Of a stretch of 64,000 bases of DNA, positions 27,286 to 35,761 are shown in pieces; the first letter of the stretch is position 1, and each line of letters starts with the position of its first letter. Under the pieces are notes generated by a model, which worked only from the letters and a program-made list of their open reading frames with translations, made no database searches and had not been told where the DNA came from. Made by a program: the position numbers and the translations under genes. The stretch is from Methylobacterium radiotolerans JCM 2831 (GTDB lineage: Bacteria; Pseudomonadota; Alphaproteobacteria; Rhizobiales; Beijerinckiaceae): contig NC_010505.1 of the NCBI RefSeq assembly GCF_000019725.1, forward strand, positions 248,001-312,000, in the 5' to 3' direction.

Positions 27286-27543
27286 TCAGCGGCTGCCGGC
27301 CGGCGGCTTGGAACCGGATCCGGCATCGTTCGGGCCGGTGCTATTCGTCGTGCCGGAGCGGCTCATCGAGCCGGTCGACGGTCCGCTCCCGGCGGCGCCC
27401 GGCGTGGAGCCGGACCCCGCATCGCTCGGTCCGGTGCTGTTGGCCGTGCCCGACCGGCTGGTCGCACCGCCGGTATTCTCCGCGGCCGCTGCGGGGATGG
27501 CGGCGGCGAGAAGGGCGGCGATGGCGAGACTCGTGAGTTTCAT
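27286..27543 (-). CDS. Small secreted repeat protein (85 residues)
   Basis: A signal peptide (LAIAALLAAAIPAAAA) is followed by a low-complexity Ser/Gly/Thr-rich mature part. SRSGTANSTGPSDAGSGS at residues 29-46 recurs as SRSGTTNSTGPNDAGSGS at 61-78, a 32-residue period. The DNA under the two copies is also clearly alike, so the duplication is recent or selected. Possibly an unfolded extracellular or periplasmic linker-like protein; function unknown. Confidence 0.6.
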   Translation of the reverse strand: MKLTSLAIAALLAAAIPAAAAENTGGATSRSGTANSTGPSDAGSGSTPGAAGSGPSTGSMSRSGTTNSTGPNDAGSGSKPPAGSR

Positions 27544-27660
27544 GGCGGATCTCCCTTCGGTCCGGCAATCGCGCTCGCGGAGCCGTTACCGGTCATCCGG
27601 GCAACCGCACGCCGTCGCGCCTGTTCCGGCCACGTCTTCGACGCGCGCGCGGGTGCCGGA

Positions 27661-27867
27661 TCAGGATGCCTCCGGCGGCGCGTCCGGCCGGACTGCCGTC
27701 GGGGTAGCTACACGCGCCTGCTCGTCCGGCATCCGGTAGCCCCGATCCCAGGTGGCCCAGGCCTCCGTGTCCGGCGGATAGGGGTTCGCGGTGATCGGAT
27801 CGCCGCGGTCGCGGGCGTGGCGCCCCTCGTCGCTGATCGCGGCGGGTGAACGGGTCGATGGCGTCAT
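27661..27867 (-). CDS. Small RMF-like protein (ribosome-modulation-factor/CrpP motif)
   Basis: A 68-residue cytoplasmic protein starting at 27867, behind GGAGAAG. Its centre has NPYPPDTEAWATWDRGYR, the NPY-x-x-x-T...W..GY/W pattern of the Rmf/CrpP-like fold found in short stress proteins. In gammaproteobacteria RMF dimerises 70S ribosomes in stationary phase; whether this protein does so is unknown. It lies 40 bp upstream of the sorbosone-dehydrogenase stop on the same strand. Confidence 0.55.
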   Translation of the reverse strand: MTPSTRSPAAISDEGRHARDRGDPITANPYPPDTEAWATWDRGYRMPDEQARVATPTAVRPDAPPEAS

Positions 27868-27907
27868 CGGCACTTCTCCAGCACTGACATCTCGATCGTG
27901 GACCGGG

Positions 27908-29248
27908 TCAGCGGACGATCGGGGCCGGCTCGGCCCGCGTCTGCGAGCCGGAGGCGGTGACGCGCCACACGGCGCCGCCGGCATCGTCGGCGATGAGCAG
28001 CGCGCCGTGACCGTCCATCGCCAGCCCGACCGGGCGCCCGCGAGCGTGTCCGTCATCCGTGAGGAAGCCGGTCACCACGTCCTGGGCCTTACCGGCCGGC
28101 CGGCCGTTCTCGAAGGGGATGTAGACCACCTTGTAGCCGTTCAGCGGCTCACGGTTCCAGCTGCCGTGCTCGCCCACGAAGGCGCCGGCACGATAGGCCT
28201 GCGGCAGACCCGCGCCGCTGGAGAAGGTCATTCCCAGGGGCGCCACGTGCGAACTCAGCGCGTAGTCGGGCATGAGTGCGGCGGCGACCAGGTCCGGACG
28301 CTGCGGCATCACCCGCGGATCGACGTGGTTGCCCCAGTAGCTGTAGGGCCAGCCGTAGAAGCCGCCATCCTTCACCGAGGTCATGTAGTCGGGCACGAGG
28401 TCGGGCCCGAGCTCGTCGCGCTCATTGACCACGCACCACAGGGTCTCGGTCTGCGGCTCGACGGTCAGGCCGTTGGGATTGCGCAGGCCCGTGGCGTAGA
28501 GCCGGTGCGCGCCGGATGTCCGGTCGATCTCCCAGATTGCGGCCCGGTCCTTCTCCTCGTCCAGCCCGTTCTCCGTGATGTTGCTGTTCGATCCGACGCC
28601 GGCGTAGAGCTTGGAGCCGTCCGGGCTCGCGGTCAGGCTCTTGGTCCAGTGGTGATTGATGCGGCCCGCCGGCAGGTCCACGAGCTTCACGCCCGGCTCG
28701 GTGATCGCGGTGTCGCCGGACTTGTAGGGGTAGCGCACGACCGCGTCGGTCTCCGCGACGTAGAGGTCGCCGCCGACCAGCACCATGCCGAAGGGCGCGT
28801 TCTGCTTGTCGAGCAGCACGGTCCGCTGCTCGGCGACGCCGTCGCCGTCGGCATCCCGCAGCAGGGTGATGCGCTGACCCGGGGTCTCCGCGGAATGGGA
28901 CTTCCGCTCGAGCCAGCCCATGATGATCTCCTTGGGCCGGTTGATCGGCGGCGTCGGGCCGCCGCTCTCCGCCACCAGGACATCGCCGTTGGGCAGGACG
29001 AGGAGCGAGCGCGGGTTCTTCAGGCCCGTTGCGAGGGCCTTCACTTGCAGCCCGGATGCGCCCTCGGGCGTCTCGCCGTCCTTCCAGCCGACCGCGCTCG
29101 AGACGTGCATCGGCTGCAGCAGGTACTGATGCAGATCGGGCAGTGGCGGGTTCGGTCCGACCTGGGTCTGCGGGTCGATGGGATCGGGCCCGCAGGCGGC
29201 GAGCGGAAGCAGAACGCCGGCGGCGAGGAGCGGGACGCGCCGGATCAT
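27908..29248 (-). CDS. Sorbosone dehydrogenase-family (PQQ-type) beta-propeller lipoprotein
   Basis: A 446-residue periplasmic beta-propeller of the glucose/L-sorbosone dehydrogenase family. An N-terminal lipoprotein signal (LLPLAAC, cysteine 19) anchors it. Propeller motifs include GLKNPRSLLVLPNGDVLVAESGG, NAPFGMVLVGGDLYVAETDAVVRYPY, NHHWTKSLTASPDGSKLYAGVGSNSNITENG, GLRNPNGL, WPYSYWG and AFVGEHGSWNREPLNGYKV. The HW, RNP and SWNR blocks belong to the quinoprotein family. The enzyme would oxidise aldoses or sorbosone with PQQ. It overlaps the DUF2231 gene by ATGA, so both are likely one operon; the membrane partner may pass on electrons. Confidence 0.88.
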   Translation of the reverse strand: MIRRVPLLAAGVLLPLAACGPDPIDPQTQVGPNPPLPDLHQYLLQPMHVSSAVGWKDGETPEGASGLQVKALATGLKNPRSLLVLPNGDVLVAESGGPTPPINRPKEIIMGWLERKSHSAETPGQRITLLRDADGDGVAEQRTVLLDKQNAPFGMVLVGGDLYVAETDAVVRYPYKSGDTAITEPGVKLVDLPAGRINHHWTKSLTASPDGSKLYAGVGSNSNITENGLDEEKDRAAIWEIDRTSGAHRLYATGLRNPNGLTVEPQTETLWCVVNERDELGPDLVPDYMTSVKDGGFYGWPYSYWGNHVDPRVMPQRPDLVAAALMPDYALSSHVAPLGMTFSSGAGLPQAYRAGAFVGEHGSWNREPLNGYKVVYIPFENGRPAGKAQDVVTGFLTDDGHARGRPVGLAMDGHGALLIADDAGGAVWRVTASGSQTRAEPAPIVR

Positions 29249-29706
29249 GCCGGCTCCTCCGTTCGCACGCCGACACCGTGCCGGTGCACCAGCGCGGCGC
29301 CGCTCCAGCCAGTGACCAGCAGGATCAGCACGACGACGGTCGACAGGATCAGACCGGTCGGCACGACCGACGTGTAGGCGTCGCGACTGTGCACCAAGAC
29401 GTTGATGAGGCTCAGGACCAGAGCCACCGCGTTGCCGGCGGCGTGGATCCAGGCCGGCCGAAGGCGGCGGATACCGCGATCGCCGAGAAAGTCGATGAGC
29501 CCCGCCACCGCGGCCAAGGTCGACGCGATCAGGCCGACGCTGAGGAGCCAGGCCGAGAAATTCGCCCACTGCATGTTGGCCGTGAGCCAGTAGGCGATGT
29601 CGGTCACCAGCGTCCCCACGAAGCAGACGACCGGGATCGGGACCAGCATCACGTGGACGGGGTGACCTGCGATTCGGGCCGTCGCTTGCGGGGTCTTCGG
29701 GATCAA
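29245..29706 (-). CDS. DUF2231 membrane protein
   Basis: A 153-residue protein with four membrane helices (VMLVPIPVVCFVGTLVTDIAYWL, FSAWLLSVGLIASTLAAVAGLIDFL, AAGNAVALVLSLINVLV, GLILSTVVVLILLVTGWSGAALV). HPVHVMLVPIPV and RDAYTSV match DUF2231 proteins. Translationally coupled to the sorbosone dehydrogenase gene (ATGA at 29245-29248). Such proteins often accompany periplasmic dehydrogenases and have been proposed as electron-transfer or quinone-linked partners; that is inference. Confidence 0.85.
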   Translation of the reverse strand: MIPKTPQATARIAGHPVHVMLVPIPVVCFVGTLVTDIAYWLTANMQWANFSAWLLSVGLIASTLAAVAGLIDFLGDRGIRRLRPAWIHAAGNAVALVLSLINVLVHSRDAYTSVVPTGLILSTVVVLILLVTGWSGAALVHRHGVGVRTEEPA

Positions 29707-29994
29707 GCCGGGATCCTCGGCGGACGGAGCTGCTTCGATGCAGGATGTACCGGCGGCCGGAGCCGAATGTTCCCGGCTCCGGCCGCCAGGCGAGGTCCTA
29801 CGCTCTCGCGTGGCCGAGCGATGTCGGTCGGTATGAGGTCGTTCTGTCGACGACCTGTGCAGAGGGATGGGCGGTGGTTAAAGCAGAGCCGCCCGGCCCG
29901 ATCTGCCGGAACGCCCGCTCGCCGATCTGCACGCGCTTCCGCTGACGCCTGCGGTCACGGGCGTGCGCCAGGCCGTATGCCCGCCGCTCCCGCG

Positions 29995-30222
29995 TCAGTG
30001 CGATCGATCGGCGCGATCCGGTGCTCGGCCTTTCGTGCTGTGGGTATGGTGGCTGTCCCGCTCGCCGCCCCCACCGGAGACGTGGGACTTCGAGTCGTTG
30101 GTCGGGCTTCCCGGCGCGGGCCCGTGTTCCGCCGCGTCGTGCGGCTTCGTGGCATCCTGATGGCTGCTGCCCGGTCCGCCGTGATGACGGTCGGCTGCGG
30201 GGGTCTTCTTCGATGTGCTCAT
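29995..30222 (-). CDS. Small hydrophilic protein (75 residues)
   Basis: From the ATG at 30222 (AGGA six to nine bases before it) reads MSTSKKTPAADRHHGGPGSSHQDATKPHDAAEHGPAPGSP..., rich in His, Ser, Gly, Lys and Asp with no hydrophobic core. Probably intrinsically disordered; such proteins are common in soil and leaf alphaproteobacteria. The reading frame continues open upstream, but the codon before 30222 has no protein-like content. No family recognised. The flanking 29707-29994 stretch shows no convincing gene. Confidence 0.45.
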   Translation of the reverse strand: MSTSKKTPAADRHHGGPGSSHQDATKPHDAAEHGPAPGSPTNDSKSHVSGGGGERDSHHTHSTKGRAPDRADRSH

Positions 30223-30423
30223 ACCGTTCCTGCTGATGCGCCCGCCGCGCTGACCGTCTCTCCGAAGATCCGCGCGGCACGAAACCGGTCGGCGATGTCT
30301 GGCCAACCCTGCGGGTCCGACGGTGTTCCTGCGGGAGCGGTGCCGCGGCGGCACGTTCGGGCTCGGGAACAGGCCGATCCGCCGTTCATTAAAGCGGCGG
30401 GTTCGGCGCAGAGGAGGATTCTC

Positions 30424-31491
30424 TTGGACGGCTCGTCGCGTGTCGCCGCGCTGACGGCAGGAGCCGTCACGCTCGCAGCCGTCGGCCTCGTCGCCTGGGC
30501 CCGGCGTTCCCGGGTCAGCGTCCGTGCCAAGCTGGTGAACGACGTGGCGCTGCCGCTGAGCGGCATGAAGCGCAGGGCGCGCGACGCGCAGGGGCTGCGG
30601 CGCGAGATCGCCCGGCACCGGCGGATCGAGCCCGCACGGCCGACCCTCTGGCAGCGCCGCGAGCGCAGCGTCCGAACCGACTTACTGGACGGCGCGGAGG
30701 TGATCACGGTCAGCCCGCGCGGCGGAAGCTCGGACATCACGATCCTCTACCTTCACGGCGGCGCTTGGGTGTTCGACGTTCTCGGTCCGCATTGGCGGAT
30801 CGTCGACGCCCTCATCGCGCGCACCGGTGCCCGGGTGATCCTCCCGCGCTACCCGCTGGCGCCCGAGAGCACCTGGCGCCAAACTTACGCGTTCCTCGAG
30901 GAGCTCCTGGGCTCGATCGGCGCTGAGGCGCGCGACCGGCTGATCGTCGCGGGCGATTCGGCGGGAGGCTGCCTGTCCCTCGGAATCGCGCAGCGGCTGC
31001 GCGCGCGGGGGGAGCCGCTCCCCGCAGGTCTGCTGCTGTTCTCACCCGCGCTCGACCTGACGTTCTCGGATCCCGGGGTGGCGGCCATCGCGCCGCGAGA
31101 TCCGATGCTGGCGGTGCCCGGCTGCCGGGAGGCGGCGCGCCTCTGGGCGGGCGGCACGCCGCTGACGGATCCGCGGATCAGCCCGCTGTTCGGGTCCCTC
31201 GAGGGGCTCCCACCGACGGCGATCGTCACCGGCACGCGGGACATCCTTCATCCGGATGCCCTGCGCCTGTCAGACGGCTTGGCGCGGGCGGGGCGCGAGG
31301 TGGCGCTGTACCGGTATCCCGGCCAGTGCCACGTCTTCGTCGGGGCGCCGATCCCAGAGGCGACCCGCGCCCTCGACGAGGCCGGCGCCTTCATCCGACG
31401 TCAAGTCAGCGCGTCCGACGCACGCCGTCAGCGACCTGTATACCCCGAAGCTGCGGCCGCCTCTTTCAGGCGCTCGAACGCCGTGGCGTAG
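30424..31491 (+). CDS. Alpha/beta hydrolase of the hormone-sensitive-lipase group
   Basis: 355 residues. The start is the TTG at 30424, six bases after AGGAGG; no ATG in frame lies near a ribosome binding site. A membrane anchor helix at about residues 8-25 is followed by the hydrolase domain. The oxyanion motif HGGAW is at 111-115, the nucleophile S179 in GDSAGG (177-182), the acidic residue is in TRDILHPDA and the catalytic histidine in GQCHVF. Family IV esterase, likely acting on short-chain esters at the inner membrane. It overlaps the convergent HD gene by 64 bp at the 3' end. Confidence 0.85.
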   Translation: MDGSSRVAALTAGAVTLAAVGLVAWARRSRVSVRAKLVNDVALPLSGMKRRARDAQGLRREIARHRRIEPARPTLWQRRERSVRTDLLDGAEVITVSPRGGSSDITILYLHGGAWVFDVLGPHWRIVDALIARTGARVILPRYPLAPESTWRQTYAFLEELLGSIGAEARDRLIVAGDSAGGCLSLGIAQRLRARGEPLPAGLLLFSPALDLTFSDPGVAAIAPRDPMLAVPGCREAARLWAGGTPLTDPRISPLFGSLEGLPPTAIVTGTRDILHPDALRLSDGLARAGREVALYRYPGQCHVFVGAPIPEATRALDEAGAFIRRQVSASDARRQRPVYPEAAAASFRRSNAVA

Positions 31492-31922
31492 CGCTCGCGC
31501 AGGAACGCGGCGTTGGGCGGGATCCGGCTCGGACAGAGGTTGTCCTCGGTATCGGACATCTTGATCAGCAGCGCCGCGAAATTGCCGGCGGCGATCAGGG
31601 CCGTGATCCGCTCGGAATAGGCGGTCCGGCTCGGCGGCTTGGTGAGAAGCGTCACCGTCTCGACGATGTCCGCCTCGAAGCCGGCGGCGCGGAGGTCGGC
31701 TGCCGTGCGTGGCGTGTCCTCCAGCACATCGTGCAGGAGCGCGGCCTGCATGACTCGCATCGGGTCAATGTCGAGCCCGTCGATGAGTCGGGCGTGACCG
31801 GCCCGGGCCTGGGCGGCGTTCGCGACGCGTTCCAAGTGCCGCATGCACGGCTCGCCGCCCTTGTCGAGCTGGCCCGCATGCGCGGTGAGGGCGAAGGTAT
31901 GGGCATCGAAGATCGTCGGCAC
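31428..31922 (-). CDS. HD-domain phosphohydrolase-like protein
   Basis: 164 residues from the GTG at 31922. The metal-binding HD motif is H64-D65 in ALLHDVLEDT, H29 lies in CMRHLERV, and the later conserved Asp is in IKMSDTEDNL. This matches the RelA/SpoT-type HD hydrolase domain without the synthetase, so it may be a small alarmone hydrolase (MESH1-like) or another nucleotide phosphohydrolase. A longer frame upstream to the ATG at 32015 has no protein-like content; GGGGAG precedes the GTG. It overlaps the end of the convergent hydrolase gene by 64 bp. Confidence 0.72.
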   Translation of the reverse strand: MPTIFDAHTFALTAHAGQLDKGGEPCMRHLERVANAAQARAGHARLIDGLDIDPMRVMQAALLHDVLEDTPRTAADLRAAGFEADIVETVTLLTKPPSRTAYSERITALIAAGNFAALLIKMSDTEDNLCPSRIPPNAAFLRERYATAFERLKEAAAASGYTGR

Positions 31923-32212
31923 GCACCCGGCTCCCCAGAACGACCGACCCGAAGCTACGCCGCGCCGGCCTTCCGCTCCGGGAATTCGCGTGCCCGCCGC
32001 GGCGTTCCCGCTCAACCGGCCGCCGCGCCCGCCGCGCGGCGCCGTGACGCCGTACGCTTCGTGGCGGCGCGCTTACCCCATTTCGTGGATGCGCAGTCTT
32101 CGCTGTCGATTCAAAAGTTCAGGTTGGCAACACTATTGCCCAGCTCCCGTGGAATCGCCATCTCTTGTTCCGTAATCGGACAAGCGGCGGGTCGCGCTTC
32201 AGGATCGAGACA

Positions 32213-32455
32213 ATGACGTCCGGGACACTCGAGAAGCCGCTGGATGTCGGTGGGCCGCTGAGCCGCCGGGCGGCGGCGCTGGCCAACGTCCGGTGGTTCC
32301 GCGCGCTGGCGTGGCGGGCCCTGCGCGACGGCGGTCCGCGGGCCGAATTGCGCGCGTCGAACGCGCGAGCCGCGGCGCGGATCGTGCTGCGTCAGGCCAA
32401 GCGCGAGGCCCTGGTCGCCCGGCTGGCGCGTCAGGCCCTCGACACACCCCTCTAG
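32213..32455 (+). CDS. Small basic hypothetical protein (80 residues)
   Basis: From the ATG at 32213 with AGGA about eight bases before it: MTSGTLEKPLDVGGPLSRRAAALANVRWFRALAWRALRDGG..., very rich in Arg and Ala with helical, charged patterning. No known family. It ends before a perfect hairpin and converges on the PRC-barrel gene. The 290 bp between it and the HD gene show no gene. Confidence 0.5.
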   Translation: MTSGTLEKPLDVGGPLSRRAAALANVRWFRALAWRALRDGGPRAELRASNARAAARIVLRQAKREALVARLARQALDTPL

Positions 32456-32494
32456 GCGCGGTCGCGCTGCGTCGGGGCCGCGGGACCGCTGGAT

Positions 32495-32517
32495 CGGCCG
32501 GGCACTGCGCCCGGCCG
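32495..32517. terminator. Bidirectional hairpin terminator between convergent genes
   Basis: CGGCCGGGC-ACTGC-GCCCGGCCG, a perfect 9-bp GC stem with a 5-base loop, midway between two convergent stop codons (32455 and 32533). No T run is present, as is common in GC-rich genomes. Confidence 0.5.
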
Positions 32518-32532
32518 CGGCGTTGGTGAGCG

Positions 32533-32931
32533 TCAGCGCTTGAACTTGCCCTCGTACTTGAACTCGGGCGCCGCCTTCAGCTGATCCTTGCTGGCGCCGA
32601 TAATGGCCTTCCACTTCTTGGCGTCGGCGTCGTAGCCGATCGCGATCGAGCTCGGGGCCACCGCGACGTAGCGCTCGCCCATACCGAGGAAGCCGCCGAC
32701 GGAGACGATGTATCCGGCCAGCTTCTCGTGATCGATCACGAGGTCCTTGATCTCGCCGACCGTGTTGTTCTGCGCGTCGGTGACGTTGAGGCCGATCAGG
32801 TTGTAGCTGAGCACCGCGTCCTGCGGGACGGTCTCGAATTTCGGCGCGACCGTCGCGGGCGCCTCGTTGGCGGCGAAGGCGGGGCCGGCGAGGGCGGCGG
32901 ATGCGAGGGCAGCGAGGACGAGGCGGCGCAT
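32533..32931 (-). CDS. PRC-barrel periplasmic protein
   Basis: 132 residues from the ATG at 32931. A signal peptide (RLVLAALASAALAGPAFA) is followed by a PRC-barrel domain: SYNLIGLNVTDAQNNTVGEIKDLVIDHEKLAGYIVSVGGFLGMGERYVAVAPSSI. PRC-barrel domains occur in stress and envelope proteins and in RimM. A longer frame reaching 33024 exists but the signal peptide fixes the start. Function unknown. Divergent from the DMT exporter gene. Confidence 0.82.
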   Translation of the reverse strand: MRRLVLAALASAALAGPAFAANEAPATVAPKFETVPQDAVLSYNLIGLNVTDAQNNTVGEIKDLVIDHEKLAGYIVSVGGFLGMGERYVAVAPSSIAIGYDADAKKWKAIIGASKDQLKAAPEFKYEGKFKR

Positions 32932-33196
32932 AGTGAACTCCAATGGCCCGGTATGGGTGCTCGGAAATCGTCGCCTCGATCGCATCGTTCCGCGACAACA
33001 CGGAAATGTTAATGCGCGGAACATGGAACCTTCGCCCGGTGCGCGGGCAGGGTGGCAACGCGGCCACGCCGTGGGCGAAGCGGCAACTGTATTGAAGATC
33101 GGCCGGGACAGATCGCCCGACTGCGCACCGATCGTTCCTGGCCGACCTTACCCCGGGACGGCATGCCGGGACTCGCAGAGGTCGGGAGGAGACACC

Positions 33197-34084
33197 GTGG
33201 CGGGAGGAGTGCTCGAGACGAGGCGCGGATCGGCGACCGGCGCCTGGGTGGACGGCCTCATCGGCGTCACGATCTTCAGCGCCTCGCTCGTGGCGACACG
33301 CCTCGCGCTGACCGGCATGGACGCGCTGTTCCTCAGCGCGGCCCGGGCTGCGCTCGCGGGCCTCGCCGGCGCAACCGCTCTGCTGGCGCTCCGACAGGCC
33401 CGCCCGCGACGAACCGATCTCCCGGCGCTCGCCATCGTGGCCGCGGGCGTCGTGGTCGGCTTCCCGCTCCTCACCGCCCTGGCCCTACGGACGGTCGGCG
33501 CCGCGCACGGCACCGTCTTCGTCGGCCTGCTGCCCCTTTCCACCGCCCTGTTCGGTGCGCTGCGCTCCGGCGAACGGCCGTCGCCGATCTTCTGGCTGCT
33601 CTCGATCACCGGCGCGCTGGTGACGGTCGGCTTCGCCGCGCGCGGGCTCGATGGACCACCCGGTGCCGGCGACGCCTTCATGCTGGCCGCGATCCTGCTC
33701 TGCGGGCTCGGCTACGCCGAGGGCGGCGTCCTGGCCCGCAGGCTGGGCGGCTGGCAGGTGATCGCCTGGGCCACCGTCCTGTCGCTGCCGGTCAGCCTGC
33801 CCCTCGCCCTGCTGCTCCGGCCTGCCGAGCTGGCCGCGATCCCGCTGCCGGCCTGGGCGGGCCTCGGCTACGTCGCCCTGTTCAGCATGCTGATCGGATT
33901 CGTGTTCTGGTACAGGGCTCTGGCGCGCGGCGGCATCGCGTCGGTCGGACAGCTCCAGCTGCTGCAGCCCTTCCTGGGCCTCGGCGTCGCCGCGCTGATC
34001 CTGGGCGAGCGGATCGAGCCCGCGATGATCGGCGCCGCCCTGGCAGTGGCGGCCTGCGTGGCGCTGGCGCGGCGCTTCGCTTGA
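33197..34084 (+). CDS. DMT-superfamily (EamA) transporter
   Basis: 295 residues with about ten membrane helices in two EamA repeats (first GVTIFSASLVATRLALTGMDALFLSAARAALAG, second AFMLAAILLCGLGYAEGGVLARRLGG). The family exports amino acids, nucleosides or other metabolites. The GTG at 33197 is chosen because GGGAGGAG precedes it. The only neighbours are the divergent PRC-barrel gene and the convergent periplasmic-protein gene, so the substrate is not predictable. Confidence 0.85.
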   Translation: MAGGVLETRRGSATGAWVDGLIGVTIFSASLVATRLALTGMDALFLSAARAALAGLAGATALLALRQARPRRTDLPALAIVAAGVVVGFPLLTALALRTVGAAHGTVFVGLLPLSTALFGALRSGERPSPIFWLLSITGALVTVGFAARGLDGPPGAGDAFMLAAILLCGLGYAEGGVLARRLGGWQVIAWATVLSLPVSLPLALLLRPAELAAIPLPAWAGLGYVALFSMLIGFVFWYRALARGGIASVGQLQLLQPFLGLGVAALILGERIEPAMIGAALAVAACVALARRFA

Positions 34085-34088
34085 GAGC

Positions 34089-34112
34089 GGGCCGGGCGCC
34101 GTCGGCCGGCCC
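34089..34112. terminator. Hairpin terminator between convergent genes
   Basis: GGGCCGG (34089-34095) and CCGGCCC (34106-34112) are perfect arms in the 31 bp between the stop codons of the EamA gene and the convergent periplasmic-protein gene. Confidence 0.4.
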
Positions 34113-34115
34113 TCG

Positions 34116-35033
34116 TCAGCCGGACTTGGCCACCACCTCGATGTCGCGGTCGAGGCCGCTCTCGACCTTGAACTCCCGGGTGTAGACCTGTCCGTCGTGG
34201 CGGGCGATCAGCACGTAGTCGCCCTCCGCGAGAGTCACCTGTGGGAAGGCGCCGATCGCCTCGCGGATCGTGTCACCGCCGGGGGTCAGGACCGAGAAGG
34301 CGGTGCCCGCGAAGGCCTCGGCGCCGGGAGCGGCCACAAGCTTCAGGGTCACCGTCGCGGCGCGGTGGTTGAGCGTCGCCTCCGTGACCTTGCCGTTCTC
34401 GACGCGCAGGTCCGCGCGCTGGATCGCGTTCGACTCACCGTAGGTCGAGACCACGTGATACGTACCCTCCGGCAGGCGCAGCAGCTCGCCGGTCTTGATG
34501 CCGGCGCGCACGAGCCGGCCCTCGGAGTTGGTCCCGACCGGGACGAAAACCGAGAACGTCACCTGCCCGGGCGGGATCTTCTGGTCGCCCACCGCGCCCG
34601 CGAGCTTGAGGGCGCCTGCGGCCACCCGGAGCGTGTCGGTCGTCGGCTGACCGCCCATCACGATCCGCTTCGACGCGCTCGCGAAACCGTAGGTTACGGT
34701 CGCCACGTAGGCGCCCGGCGCGAGGGTGAAGTGCGGCTCGGCCTCGGTCGAGCGGGCGACGATCGACGGGCGCGTGCCGTCACCGCGATCCTCATAGATC
34801 CGCCACGCGAGCCCCTGGCGCAGGGCCGTGCCAGGGCCCGACAGGAGCGCGGACAGGGACAGCTGCGCCTCCGGCTCGGCGGGGGGAAGAGACGGCGGCA
34901 GGTTCGGGGTGGTGATCGACGGCGACGGCAGAGCGCCGCCGAGCCGGTTCTGGAACGGGTCCTGCTGCGCGCGCGCGGCCGGCGGGCCGGCGGCGAGAAT
35001 CGCCAGCGCGGTCGCTGCAAGCCTCATGCGCAT
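34116..35033 (-). CDS. Secreted beta-rich protein of unknown function
   Basis: 305 residues. A signal peptide (RLAATALAILAAGPPAARA) precedes a proline-rich segment (about 25-55), then repeated beta-sandwich-like modules. Three segments of similar build are visible, each ending in a GxY pattern: FTLAPGAYVATVTYG, LRLPEGTYHVVSTYGE and VTLAEGDYVLIARHD. They resemble carboxypeptidase-regulatory or PEGA-like domains. Probably a periplasmic or outer-surface protein with a binding role. Monocistronic. Confidence 0.65.
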   Translation of the reverse strand: MRMRLAATALAILAAGPPAARAQQDPFQNRLGGALPSPSITTPNLPPSLPPAEPEAQLSLSALLSGPGTALRQGLAWRIYEDRGDGTRPSIVARSTEAEPHFTLAPGAYVATVTYGFASASKRIVMGGQPTTDTLRVAAGALKLAGAVGDQKIPPGQVTFSVFVPVGTNSEGRLVRAGIKTGELLRLPEGTYHVVSTYGESNAIQRADLRVENGKVTEATLNHRAATVTLKLVAAPGAEAFAGTAFSVLTPGGDTIREAIGAFPQVTLAEGDYVLIARHDGQVYTREFKVESGLDRDIEVVAKSG

Positions 35034-35186
35034 CGGTCGGCCCTTCTCTGCTCGTCACGCCGGTCGCGACACCGGATCGTCCGGGTCCGCCTCTGACCTC
35101 CGACCATGGCGGCGGCAAGGCCGCTCTTCCACAGGCGGGCCGCGCATGCCACATCCCGATCGGGACGCGATACCGGGACGGAGCGC

Positions 35187-35750
35187 ATGACCGCCACCCT
35201 CGATCTCCTGAAGACCCGCCGCTCGGTACCGCCGGCGCTGCTGGACGAGCCCGGGCCGGACCGGGCGCAGCTGGACACCATCCTGACCGCCGCCGCGCGC
35301 GTACCCGACCACGGCAAGCTGGCGCCCTGGCGCTTCATCGTCATCGCCGGCGACGCCCGGGCCAAGGTGGGCGAGGTCATCGCGGCGGCCTTCGCGGCCG
35401 ACAATCCCGACGCCGGGTCCGAGCGGCTCGCCCAGGAACGGGCCCGCCTGACCCACGCTCCGGTCGCCATCGCGGTGGTCTCGCGGGCGGGGCCGCACGT
35501 GAAGATCCCGGAATGGGAGCAGGTGCTCTCCGCCGGCGCCGCGACCATGAACCTCCTGATCGCCGCGAACGCCGCCGGTTTCGCCACGTCCTGGCTGACC
35601 GAATGGTTCGCCTACGACCGCCGCGTCCTCGACGCCCTCGGCCTCGCGCCCACCGAGAAACTCGCGGGCTTCGTCCATATCGGCCGGGCGCGCGAGGTGC
35701 CCTCCGACCGGCCGCGGCCGGCGCTCGACGAGATCGTCACCTACCTCTGA
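35187..35750 (+). CDS. Nitroreductase-family protein (YdjA-like)
   Basis: 188 residues; FMN-dependent, one-domain nitroreductase fold. LLKTRRSVPPALL near the N-terminus with VPDHGKLAPWRFIVI, and GAATMNLLIAANAAGFATSWLTEW downstream, are the FMN-contact segments. ATG at 35187 is the codon directly before the family sequence (MTATLDLLKTRRS). The next gene, a flavin-reductase-like protein, follows after 11 bp, so the two are probably one transcript. Confidence 0.85.
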   Translation: MTATLDLLKTRRSVPPALLDEPGPDRAQLDTILTAAARVPDHGKLAPWRFIVIAGDARAKVGEVIAAAFAADNPDAGSERLAQERARLTHAPVAIAVVSRAGPHVKIPEWEQVLSAGAATMNLLIAANAAGFATSWLTEWFAYDRRVLDALGLAPTEKLAGFVHIGRAREVPSDRPRPALDEIVTYL

Positions 35751-35761
35751 AGGGACCGGCC

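Noticed and set aside
29745..29945. A 66-codon plus-strand frame between the DUF2231 gene and the 75-residue gene
   Set aside because: No ribosome binding site and no protein-like composition.
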